NCBI RefSeq assembly: GCF_000738675.1
Contig: NZ_JPUX01000001.1
Location: 3,472,001 to 3,536,000, forward strand
Length of the DNA: 64,000 nt
Origin: Serratia nematodiphila DZ0503SBS1
Lineage (GTDB): Bacteria > Pseudomonadota > Gammaproteobacteria > Enterobacterales > Enterobacteriaceae
Reading direction: 5' to 3'
Positions 9,746 through 16,230 of the stretch are shown one piece after another (positions within the stretch are counted from its first letter, which is position 1; the number at the start of each line of letters is the position of its first letter). Position numbers and translations under genes: made by a program. A model generated the notes under the pieces. It had not been told where the DNA came from. It worked only from the letters and a program-made list of their open reading frames with translations, and ran no database searches.

Positions 9746-10156
9746 GCAGTTATCCTTTTTAGCGTTCGAATGAAGAAAACGAATATCGCCTGGCGAGCGC
9801 AAGCAGGCCGATTTTAGCCAAGAACATCAATAATGATAGTGAAAACGATTCGTATTAAATTATTTTTGACGATCGCTCACAAAATGAATTGTCCTAAGGA
9901 TAAGTTAAGCTTCGGCTGGAATAATCTATATTGATTGCCTGAATTTATGTCACCGCCGGTTCACGGCGTTCCTGACGGCAATGCCGGTCTCCGCGTTTAT
10001 CCTCGTGTTTTTCATCGTTCTGTCGCCAGTACTTCTTTGATAATGAAAGAAATTCAACACCGCTTTTGGTTATGACTCATAGCGATTAATGATTTAATTT
10101 ATTCCACTGCCTCATTGCATATTAAACGCGATAAAACACTAATCAGGGATATCGAC
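9746..10156. other. 411-bp divergent intergenic region, sfuA / oppA-like gene
   Basis: This stretch holds the sfuA promoter with its Fur box (9829-9847) on the left and the AT-rich promoter region of the OppA-like gene on the right. A GC-rich middle (about 9950-10030) shows no credible ORF on either strand, and no other recognisable element was found. Confidence 0.5.
9829..9847 (-). promoter_or_regulatory. Fur box of the sfuABC promoter
   Basis: A run of nine consensus bases (ATAATGATA) followed by GTGAAAACG gives about 12 of 19 matches to the Fur consensus. It lies 84 bases upstream of the sfuA start. Fur repression of sfuABC is established for S. marcescens, so the assignment rests on both sequence and literature. 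Confidence 0.75.
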
Positions 10157-11776
10157 GTGAAATATTCATTTAATGGCAAGAAACTGGCTGGTTTAATCCT
10201 CCTGGCTTTTAACGCTACGGCTGCCCATGCCGCCGAGGTGCCGGCAGGCGTTAAACTGGCGGCGGTGCAAGAACTGGTGCGCGCCAACGGGTATGAACCG
10301 GCGACGCTGGATCCAAACCTGGCCGAAAGCAATGTGGAGTTCTACATCTTCAACGATCTGTTCGAAGGCTTGCTGCGCGTCGGAAAAGACGGTGAAGTGA
10401 TCCCGGCACTGGCGCAGACGTGGGAGCATCAGGGCAACGTCTGGACTTTCCATCTGCGGCCGCAGGCCAAATGGTCGAACGGCGATCCGGTGACCGCCGA
10501 CGATTTTGTATACAGTTGGCGGCGCCTCACCGATCCGAAAACCGCCTCGCCGTACGGCAGCTATCTGGCTTCGGCCTACGTGCTGAATGCGGCGGCGATC
10601 AACGCCGGCAGCAAACCGCCGAGCGAGCTGGGCGTCAAGGCGCTGGATGCGCACACTCTGCAGGTGACGCTGTCGGAGCCTAATTCCTATCTGCTCAAGC
10701 AACTGGTGCATTTCCCGGTTTTGCCGGTTAACCGCAAGGTGGTGGAGCAGTACGGCAAAAACTGGACGCAGCCGGCGCACTTTGTCGGCAACGGGGCGTT
10801 CCGCCTCAGCCAGTGGGTGGTGAACGAAAAGGTGGTGGTGGAACGTAACCCGCAGTATTGGGATAACGCCAATACCGTGCTCAACAAGGTCACCTTCTTG
10901 CCGATCCAGGGCTTCCCTGAAGTGGCGCGTTTTCGCGCCGGTGAGGTTGAATTGGGGTATACCACGCCGCCGGAGCTGTATCAGCAGCTGAAAAAAACGC
11001 TCGGCGAGCAACAGCTGGTGACCTATCCGCTGCTCTCCACCAGCTATTTCGCCTTCAACAACCGCCAGGCGCCGTTTAACGACGTGCGGGTGCGCCAGGC
11101 GCTGAACCTGGCGCTGGACAAAGAGATTATCGCCGGCAAAGTGTTGGGATACGGCCAGCAGCCGGCCTGGACCTTTACCCCAACCGGGGCGGGCGGCTAT
11201 AGCCTGCAGCCCGGCGCCGCGGCCGGTTTGACGCCGGAACAACGCCACGCCCAGGCGAAGCAACTGCTGGCGCAGGCCGGTTTCAACGCCGAGCATCCGC
11301 TGCGCTTTACCGTGCTGTACAGCAACGACGCCACCATCAAGAAGATCGTCATCGCCGCCGCCGCCATGTGGAAAAAGAACCTTGGCGCAGAGGCCACCTT
11401 GCAAAGCCAGGAGCGCAAAGTCACGCTGGACAATATCAACCGCGGGCAGTACGGCGTGGCCTTTACCCGCTGGCTGGCGGATTACAACGATCCGTCTACT
11501 TTCCTGAACGTGTTCCGTTCCGACAGCAGCGAGAACAGCCCCAAATACCGCAATCCGGAGTACGATCGCATTCTGCATCAGGCGACGGCGGCGCCGACAC
11601 CGCAGCTGGTGCAGCAATATTTCCAGCAGGCCGAGGCGGTGCTGGCCGTCGATACGCCGGTCGCGCCGGTGTACTACGAAGCCAACGCCACGCTCATCAA
11701 ACCTTACGTGAAGGGGATCGACTTTACTCGTCAGGGCGCCTTATACGATAAAAACGTCTACATTCTCGAACACTGA
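10157..11776 (+). CDS. OppA/MppA-type peptide-binding periplasmic protein
   Basis: This 539-residue extracellular solute-binding protein (SBP_bac_5 family) is read from GTG 10157, which has AGGG upstream and gives a clean signal peptide (VKYSFNGKKLAGLILLAFNATAAHA). The in-frame TTG at 10115 would bury that peptide. Family marks include GYEPATLDPNL, the FNDLFEGL region, DVRVRQALNLALDKE and the C-terminal APVYYEANA. Relatives bind oligopeptides or murein peptides for ABC import. No permease or ATPase genes follow, so like MppA it probably borrows another transporter. A terminator lies directly downstream. Confidence 0.9.
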   Translation: MKYSFNGKKLAGLILLAFNATAAHAAEVPAGVKLAAVQELVRANGYEPATLDPNLAESNVEFYIFNDLFEGLLRVGKDGEVIPALAQTWEHQGNVWTFHLRPQAKWSNGDPVTADDFVYSWRRLTDPKTASPYGSYLASAYVLNAAAINAGSKPPSELGVKALDAHTLQVTLSEPNSYLLKQLVHFPVLPVNRKVVEQYGKNWTQPAHFVGNGAFRLSQWVVNEKVVVERNPQYWDNANTVLNKVTFLPIQGFPEVARFRAGEVELGYTTPPELYQQLKKTLGEQQLVTYPLLSTSYFAFNNRQAPFNDVRVRQALNLALDKEIIAGKVLGYGQQPAWTFTPTGAGGYSLQPGAAAGLTPEQRHAQAKQLLAQAGFNAEHPLRFTVLYSNDATIKKIVIAAAAMWKKNLGAEATLQSQERKVTLDNINRGQYGVAFTRWLADYNDPSTFLNVFRSDSSENSPKYRNPEYDRILHQATAAPTPQLVQQYFQQAEAVLAVDTPVAPVYYEANATLIKPYVKGIDFTRQGALYDKNVYILEH

Positions 11777-11784
11777 AAAATAAA

Positions 11785-11812
11785 AAACGGCTGATTTATA
11801 TCAGCCGTTTTT
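11785..11812. terminator. Bidirectional rho-independent terminator
   Basis: AAACGGCTGA, loop TTTATA, TCAGCCGTTT then more T residues, 8 bases after the stop of the OppA-like gene. A-rich on the left and T-rich on the right, so it can work in both directions. Confidence 0.9.
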
Positions 11813-11919
11813 ATAAATGGCCGTTTAATTAACATTATCCTAAATACTCCATAAACGACGGGCAATCTTTTCTTCCCGCCGGATAGAACAACGCCTATAC
11901 TGCGCCGGTAGTTTATATG

Positions 11920-12080
11920 CAGTATCTCGTTTGGCGAGGCTCCTATACAAACACAGGTTACTGATCTGACGACATCGAGAGATGCCCAAGGTTAAGACAG
12001 GCTTTATCGGATTAAGGTTCAGCCCAAAGTAACTTCCGAGCAACAACTCGGATACGTTGTATAGTGCTAAAACCTGGACG
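11920..12080 (+). ncRNA. M-box (ykoK) magnesium riboswitch
   Basis: The untranslated leader of mgtE carries the conserved core of the M-box: GGCGAGGCTCCTATACAA, CACAGGTTACTG, CGAGAGATGCC, AAGGTTAAGACAGG, GGATTAAGG, and the closing TTGTATAGTGCTAAAACCTGG. TATACAA (11944-11950) pairs with TTGTATA near 12056-12062 to close the multi-stem core. The class senses Mg2+ and shuts off magnesium transporters when Mg2+ is plentiful. The expression platform follows at 12081-12167. Confidence 0.9.
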
Positions 12081-12117
12081 CGGAGATAGGCAGTCTGCAC
12101 TCCCTCTGTGGTTACGC

Positions 12118-12158
12118 CCCTATGCGATTCGCTGTTGAAGTTCACAACAGAAATAGGG
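12118..12158 (+). promoter_or_regulatory. Expression-platform hairpin sequestering the mgtE ribosome binding site
   Basis: CCCTAT (12118-12123) can pair with ATAGGG (12153-12158), which contains most of the AGGGA Shine-Dalgarno of mgtE. An inner stem TGTTG/CAACA (12133-12137 / 12145-12149) extends the hairpin. ATAGG at 12086-12090, next to the aptamer, is a competing partner for CCTAT. There is no U-tract, so control at translation initiation is the simplest reading. Confidence 0.6.
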
Positions 12159-12167
12159 ACTGACAAA

Positions 12168-13190
12168 ATGATCAAGTCACATCAACACTATTCTTCTCCG
12201 GCGCTGAACGCGACTGAAACTCTCGACGAGACTTCGGTCGCCGGTTATATGAACGCCGATTTTATTACCGTTCCCGCAACGATGACGGTCAATCATGCCC
12301 GGGAATATTTACTTTCGCAGCTCAAAACGGACGAAATTCCCAGCCGGGTATTTATTACCGCGGACGATTATCATCTGCGCGGCACACTGTCGGTGAAAAA
12401 ACTGTTGCAGTGCGAAGAACAGGATAAAGCCGTCGGCGTAATGATGGATTACAGCTATTTCCAGGTTTCACCCGACGATGACCGTAACGACGTGGCGCAT
12501 CTGCTGGGCAAAGGGGGGCTGGACGTGGTGCCGGTGGTGGCCAATAACACGCTGGTCGGCGTACTGGGCGAGCGTGAGATCGCCCGGCTGGTCGAGGATG
12601 AAAACACCGAGGATGCACAACGCCAAGGCGCGAGCCTGCCGCTGGACAAGCCTTATCTGGAGACCAGCCCGTGGGCGCTGTGGCGCAAACGCTCGGTGTG
12701 GCTGCTGATGTTGTTCGTGGCCGAAGCCTACACCGGCAACGTACTGAAAGCGTTTGAAGATCAGCTTGAAGCGGCGATTGCGCTGGCGTTCTTTATCCCG
12801 CTGCTGATCGGCACCGGCGGCAACAGCGGCACCCAGATCACCTCGACGCTGGTGCGCGCCATGGCGCTGGGAGAGGTCAGCCTGCGCAACCTGGGCGCGG
12901 TGATCCGCAAGGAGGTCACGACCTCGCTGCTGATCGCCGTCACCATCGGCCTGGCGGCCTGAGTGCGCGCCTGGATCATGGGCGTCGGCATGGAGGTGAC
13001 GCTGGTGGTCAGCCTGTCGCTGGTGGCGATCACCGTGTGGAGCGCCATTGTTTCGTCGATCATCCCGATGCTGCTGAAACGTCTCGGCATCGATCCTGCC
13101 GTGGTGTCGGCGCCGTTTATCGCCACCTTTATCGATGGCACCGGCCTGATTATTTATTTCAAAATCGCCCAGCACGTTTTGGGTATTTAA
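12168..13190 (+). pseudogene. mgtE: mgtE-type magnesium transporter interrupted by an in-frame TGA
   Basis: Read from ATG 12168 (AGGGA upstream) the frame encodes a pair of CBS domains (about residues 20-150) and then the MgtE membrane domain, with WALWRKRSVWLLMLFVAEAYTG and GTGGNSGTQ visible. A TGA at 12960-12962 stops translation after 264 residues, and the same frame continues as 75 more codons (WIMGVGMEVTLVVSL...FIDGTGLIIYFKIA) to 13190. The context AA-stop-VRAW suggests TGG (Trp) changed to TGA. The truncated product would lack about the last two or three membrane helices. The N-terminal MgtE_N domain is also absent, as in some short MgtE forms. A sequencing error would restore a normal gene. 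Confidence 0.85.
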
Positions 13191-13195
13191 ACCGC

Positions 13196-13214
13196 TCCGC
13201 CCGTAAAGGGCGGA
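13196..13214. terminator. Hairpin after mgtE
   Basis: A 7-bp stem, TCCGCCC pairing with GGGCGGA around GTAAA, starts 6 bases after the mgtE stop codon. It has no U-tract and may serve as mRNA 3' end structure rather than a full terminator. Confidence 0.4.
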
Positions 13215-13247
13215 AATGTGACAAACCTGAGGAGGACGTTAAAAACC

Positions 13248-13304
13248 ATGGACGCCGACCAACCCCGATATTTAACGCAAGGGGATTTTATCGATAACAT
13301 TTAA
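13248..13304 (+). CDS. Possible 18-residue leader or small peptide ORF
   Basis: An ATG at 13248 opens an 18-codon frame (MDADQPRYLTQGDFIDNI). GAGGAGG lies upstream, but about 12 bases away, which is long. The frame ends 15 bases before the mgtS-like start, so it could be a leader peptide or simply untranslated spacer. I recognise no homologue. Confidence 0.3.
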   Translation: MDADQPRYLTQGDFIDNI

Positions 13305-13319
13305 CCTGAGGACAAAATA

Positions 13320-13412
13320 ATGGGAAACATGACTATTTTTATGGGATTCCTGGCAATGATCAGCTCACTAGGCCTGTTGGCGGCCTATATGAGCACCAAA
13401 TGGGATGATTGA
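13320..13412 (+). CDS. mgtS: MgtS-like small membrane protein
   Basis: This 30-residue ORF has GAGGA 8 bases before its ATG. It aligns with E. coli MgtS (YneM, 31 residues) as I remember it: both have GNM near the N-terminus, then FM, a hydrophobic helix, LAAY and the identical C-terminus KWDD. MgtS is an inner-membrane protein that stabilises the MgtA magnesium importer and modulates PitA under Mg2+ limitation. It sits just downstream of the M-box and mgtE, consistent with a shared magnesium role. Too short to be called by most gene finders. Confidence 0.85.
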   Translation: MGNMTIFMGFLAMISSLGLLAAYMSTKWDD

Positions 13413-13438
13413 TGAACGCTAAAGATCCGCCTAGATGC

Positions 13439-13474
13439 ATCCTCCCCGTAACCGCTATTTATTATGGGGAGGAT
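13439..13474. terminator. Perfect 9-bp hairpin downstream of mgtS
   Basis: ATCCTCCCC pairs with GGGGAGGAT around an 18-base AT-rich loop. It follows the MgtS-like stop by 26 bases. It has no U-tract, so it could be a terminator remnant or a regulatory structure for the small gene downstream. Confidence 0.45.
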
Positions 13475-13519
13475 TTAGCGGCGCGCTGAACGCGCGGCCT
13501 GATACGGGAGTTGATAATA

Positions 13520-13699
13520 ATGACGATTCTTATTCTGGGATTGCTCTACGCCATTTTAATGATTTCGGTGGGGGTGAATGAGATTTATTTTTATTCCACC
13601 GGAAAATCCAATTTTCTTACTAGCCTCATGCTGACTTTCTCTGGCAGTATGCTGCTGATCGCCTTTGTCTGGCAATTATCCTCTAAAGTAAAAAAATAA
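13520..13699 (+). CDS. Small two-helix membrane protein of unknown function
   Basis: A 59-residue protein read from ATG 13520, with GGGAG 9 bases upstream. It contains two hydrophobic helices (about residues 2-20 and 33-52) separated by a short polar loop (NEIYFYSTGKSNF) and ends with KVKK. I do not recognise the family. It lies between the mgtS-like gene and a cation efflux gene in a run of metal-related genes. Confidence 0.7.
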   Translation: MTILILGLLYAILMISVGVNEIYFYSTGKSNFLTSLMLTFSGSMLLIAFVWQLSSKVKK

Positions 13700-13713
13700 A
13701 TCACCGTCCGAAT

Positions 13714-15102
13714 GTGAGCAGCATCATGCAAAATGAAAAACAGGCCGTGGCCAGAAACTCGATGATCGCCAGCGGGTTGCTGGCCACGGGCAAATTCGTC
13801 GCCGGCATTTTTACCGGCAGTATTGGCCTGATATCCGAAGGGATCCACTCTTTCACCGATTTTATCGCCACCAGCATCACCTGGCTGGCGGTGCGCATCA
13901 GCGATAAACCCGCCGATGACGATCACCACTTCGGCCACGGCAAGGTGGAAAACCTGGCGGCGCTGTTCGAGGTGTTGCTGTTGCTCGGCGCCGCCGGTTG
14001 GATCGTCTACGAGGCGGGCAGCAGCCTGTTTGGGCAGCCGCATGAGATCGTCGCGGCGCCGGTGGTGATCGCGGTGCTGCTGATTTCCATCTGCGTCGAT
14101 TTCTTCCGCGTGCGGGCGCTCAACCGCGTCGCTAAAGCGACTGACAGCGCGGCGCTGGAAGCGGATGCGCTGCATTTCTTCTCCGACATGCTTTCGTCCG
14201 GCGTGGTGCTGCTGGGCATGGTGTTTGTGCTGCTGGGCTTTGGCCGTGCGGACGCCATCGCCGCGCTGATCGTCGCCGGTTTTATCTTTGTCGCGGCAAT
14301 CAAACTTGGTAAACGCTCCTTCGACTCGCTGATGGATGCCGCGCCCGCCGGAGCCACCGAGGCGATTCGCGCCACGCTGGACAGCTTCCCGGCGGTGCTG
14401 GCCTGCGACAGCGTGCGCATTCGCAACGCCGGCGCCGTACTGTTTGTCGAGATCACGCTGGCGGTGTGCCGCACCTTGCCGCTGGAGCGCATCGATGCAC
14501 TCAAGCGAGAAATCGTCGAACGACTGCGGGAGCAGTATGCCAAGGCGGAGTTTACCGTCATCGCGGTGCCACAGACCCGCAGCGACGAAGACATGGCGAC
14601 GCGCATTCGGGCGATCGCCGCCAATCACGGCGCGCAGGTGCAAAACGTCACCTTGCAGCAGTTGCCGACGCGCATGGCGATCGGCATGGATCTGGCGGTG
14701 CCGGCCAACGCCAGCGTGGCGCAGGCGCATGATATCGCCACGGAGATAGAAGGGATCCTGCGTCAGGCGATCGGCGAGGACACCGAGATAGAGACCCATC
14801 TGGAACCGCAGACGCCGCACTGGCTGGCCAGCGAGGATGTTTCCGCCGCCGAGCTGGCCGATATCCGGCTGATTTTGCAGTCGGCGCTGGAGCAGGGAGA
14901 TAAGGTACAAGACGTGCACAACATCCGGGCGCGCAGAACCGACGGCGGCATCATCGTCAACTTCCACTGCCGGGTGTCGCCGGCGGTAACCATCGCCGCC
15001 GCGCACGATGCGGTCGATCGGGTCGAGCGGCGGCTGCGCGCGTTTTATCCGGCCATCTCACGCGCGATAGGGCACGTCGAGCCGATCAAGCCCGGCGTTT
15101 GA
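13714..15102 (+). CDS. Cation diffusion facilitator (CDF) metal transporter
   Basis: This inner-membrane protein of about 462 residues is a CDF exporter. Metal-site motifs are seen in helices 2 and 5 (SEGIHSFTDF and ALHFFSDM), together with the loop DDHHFGHGKVENLAAL. The C-terminal cytoplasmic part is about twice the usual length, suggesting tandem metal-sensing ferredoxin-like domains. The start is GTG 13714 or ATG 13726; neither has a strong ribosome binding site. CDF proteins export Zn2+, Mn2+, Fe2+ or related ions by proton antiport; the ion here is unknown. Its 3' end overlaps the convergent phosphatase gene by 58 bases. Confidence 0.88.
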   Translation: MSSIMQNEKQAVARNSMIASGLLATGKFVAGIFTGSIGLISEGIHSFTDFIATSITWLAVRISDKPADDDHHFGHGKVENLAALFEVLLLLGAAGWIVYEAGSSLFGQPHEIVAAPVVIAVLLISICVDFFRVRALNRVAKATDSAALEADALHFFSDMLSSGVVLLGMVFVLLGFGRADAIAALIVAGFIFVAAIKLGKRSFDSLMDAAPAGATEAIRATLDSFPAVLACDSVRIRNAGAVLFVEITLAVCRTLPLERIDALKREIVERLREQYAKAEFTVIAVPQTRSDEDMATRIRAIAANHGAQVQNVTLQQLPTRMAIGMDLAVPANASVAQAHDIATEIEGILRQAIGEDTEIETHLEPQTPHWLASEDVSAAELADIRLILQSALEQGDKVQDVHNIRARRTDGGIIVNFHCRVSPAVTIAAAHDAVDRVERRLRAFYPAISRAIGHVEPIKPGV

Positions 15103-15890
15103 ATCAGCTCGGCCAATTGCGGATAGAGCGCCGCGTTGGCCAGCAGCAGCGGGTTGCCGCATCGCAGCCCGTTGTGGTGCATAAAGTCATTCGCCACGCC
15201 GCCGGCTTCGCGCGTCAGCACCAGCCCTGGCAGGCTGTCCCAGGCGTTCATATGCGGTTCGTAATAGCCTAGCAGGCGCCCGGCGGCCACCTGGGCGGTC
15301 ATCAGCGCGCCGGAACCATTGCGCACGAACATGCCGCCCGCCTGCAGCAGGCGACAGAGAAAGCCGCTGAATTCCGCCGCCGAAGCGCGTGGTGAGATCC
15401 CAACGCCCATCACGCCATCCGCGACGCTGCGCCCGGCATGCACGCCGATCGGTTCCCCGTTGAGGAAGGCGCCTTGGCCGCGGCAGGCGCGGAACATCTC
15501 GCGGTGGTTGGGATCGTAGACCACGCCGATCGTTGGCTCGCCGTCGATCACCACGCCTATCGCGATACACCAGGTATGCAACCCGTTCAGGAAGCAGGCG
15601 GTGCCGTCAATCGGATCGACCACCCAAAGGCAGGCGGCGTTATCGCCGCTGCCGCCGCTCTCTTCGCCGAGAAACCCGTCCTGGGGAAACCGACGGTTGA
15701 TCATACTGCGGATCAGCGACTCGACGCAGCGATCGGCTTCGCTGACCACGTCCTGCAGGCCCTGTTTAAACTCGACGGCCAGACTTTGCCGGCGTTGATA
15801 AAAGCTGAAGGCGAGATCGGCGGCGGCGCGGGCGATCTCACGCGCGAAGCGGTAGCGCGCCTCGATGTCCCGTGGAGAGAGTGACGTCAT
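15045..15890 (-). CDS. Inositol monophosphatase family phosphatase
   Basis: This 281-residue protein is an Mg2+-dependent phosphatase of the IMPase family. It has the metal-binding GEES, the core DPIDGTACFLNG and the C-terminal NAWDSLPG with the metal-ligand aspartate. Family members act on inositol phosphates, histidinol phosphate (HisN) or fructose bisphosphate, and sequence alone does not decide. The end overlaps the convergent CDF gene by 58 bases, which is unusual for two conserved genes and makes the last 20 codons doubly coding. Confidence 0.88.
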   Translation of the reverse strand: MTSLSPRDIEARYRFAREIARAAADLAFSFYQRRQSLAVEFKQGLQDVVSEADRCVESLIRSMINRRFPQDGFLGEESGGSGDNAACLWVVDPIDGTACFLNGLHTWCIAIGVVIDGEPTIGVVYDPNHREMFRACRGQGAFLNGEPIGVHAGRSVADGVMGVGISPRASAAEFSGFLCRLLQAGGMFVRNGSGALMTAQVAAGRLLGYYEPHMNAWDSLPGLVLTREAGGVANDFMHHNGLRCGNPLLLANAALYPQLAELIQTPGLIGSTCPIAREMAG

Positions 15891-16036
15891 GGAGTGCCTG
15901 ATAACGAAAAAAAGAATGGCAGTAGCCTGCCAGAGAATGATGAAAGTAATGTGTCGCTCAGCGCTGCGGATAAGAAAAGCGCAGCGTGTCGAGTCTCAAA
16001 CCGCCGGCGGCACGCGGTTTTTACTAAGAGGAAAAA

Positions 16037-16063
16037 ACAGGCCGCCGGGCGGCCTGTGAGATT
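16037..16063. repeat. Direct repeat, copy 1 (contains hairpin)
   Basis: The sequence starting ACAGGCCGCCGGG and ending CTGTGAGATT recurs at 16201-16230. It is itself palindromic (ACAGGCCG/CGGCCTGT) and on the minus strand runs into six Ts, so this copy is a competent minus-strand rho-independent terminator. Confidence 0.75.
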
Positions 16064-16119
16064 GATGACAAACCTTATACCCTTGCCGGGTTGGCAGAGA
16101 GCACCGAATAAAAAACAAG

Positions 16120-16141
16120 GAAAATCAATTTATTGATTTTC
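16120..16141. repeat. Perfect 10-bp inverted repeat
   Basis: GAAAATCAAT and ATTGATTTTC flank a 2-base centre, inside the segment bounded by the two direct repeats. Function unknown; an AT-rich hairpin or protein-binding dyad is possible. Confidence 0.7.
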
Positions 16142-16152
16142 GGCCGATCGCC

Positions 16153-16190
16153 ACAAAGAGGGGAAAAACCACGCTTTTTCCCCTCTTTGT
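16153..16190. repeat. Perfect 16-bp inverted repeat
   Basis: ACAAAGAGGGGAAAAA and its exact reverse complement flank a 6-base loop. The A/T tracts lie at the loop side rather than after the stem, so it does not look like an ordinary terminator. Confidence 0.8.
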
Positions 16191-16200
16191 CAATAGCCTG

Positions 16201-16230
16201 ACAGGCCGCCGGGCGGCGGCCTGTGAGATT
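16201..16230. repeat. Direct repeat, copy 2 (abuts ABC-F stop codon)
   Basis: Same sequence as 16037-16063 apart from three extra bases (an additional GGC unit) in the centre. It overlaps the stop codon of the ABC-F gene, so copy 1 may be a displaced duplicate of the gene's own terminator stem. Confidence 0.75.

Larger units (their letters stand above)
15891..16228. other. 338-bp spacer with repeats and hairpins
   Basis: No convincing gene lies here. The left third is the promoter region of the phosphatase gene. The right two thirds hold a direct repeat of about 27-30 bp and two perfect inverted repeats, listed separately, ending exactly at the stop codon of the ABC-F gene. Confidence 0.6.

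Noticed and set aside
12960..12999. Selenocysteine reading of the mgtE TGA
   Set aside because: No MgtE protein is known to use selenocysteine and I found no convincing SECIS-like hairpin right after the codon; a point mutation is simpler.
13260..13300. PhoP box before mgtS
   Set aside because: TTTA-type half-sites are present, but their spacing does not match the 11-bp periodic PhoP direct repeat.
16031..16230. CRISPR-like array
   Set aside because: Only two repeat copies, of unequal length, with a single long non-spacer interval and no cas genes.
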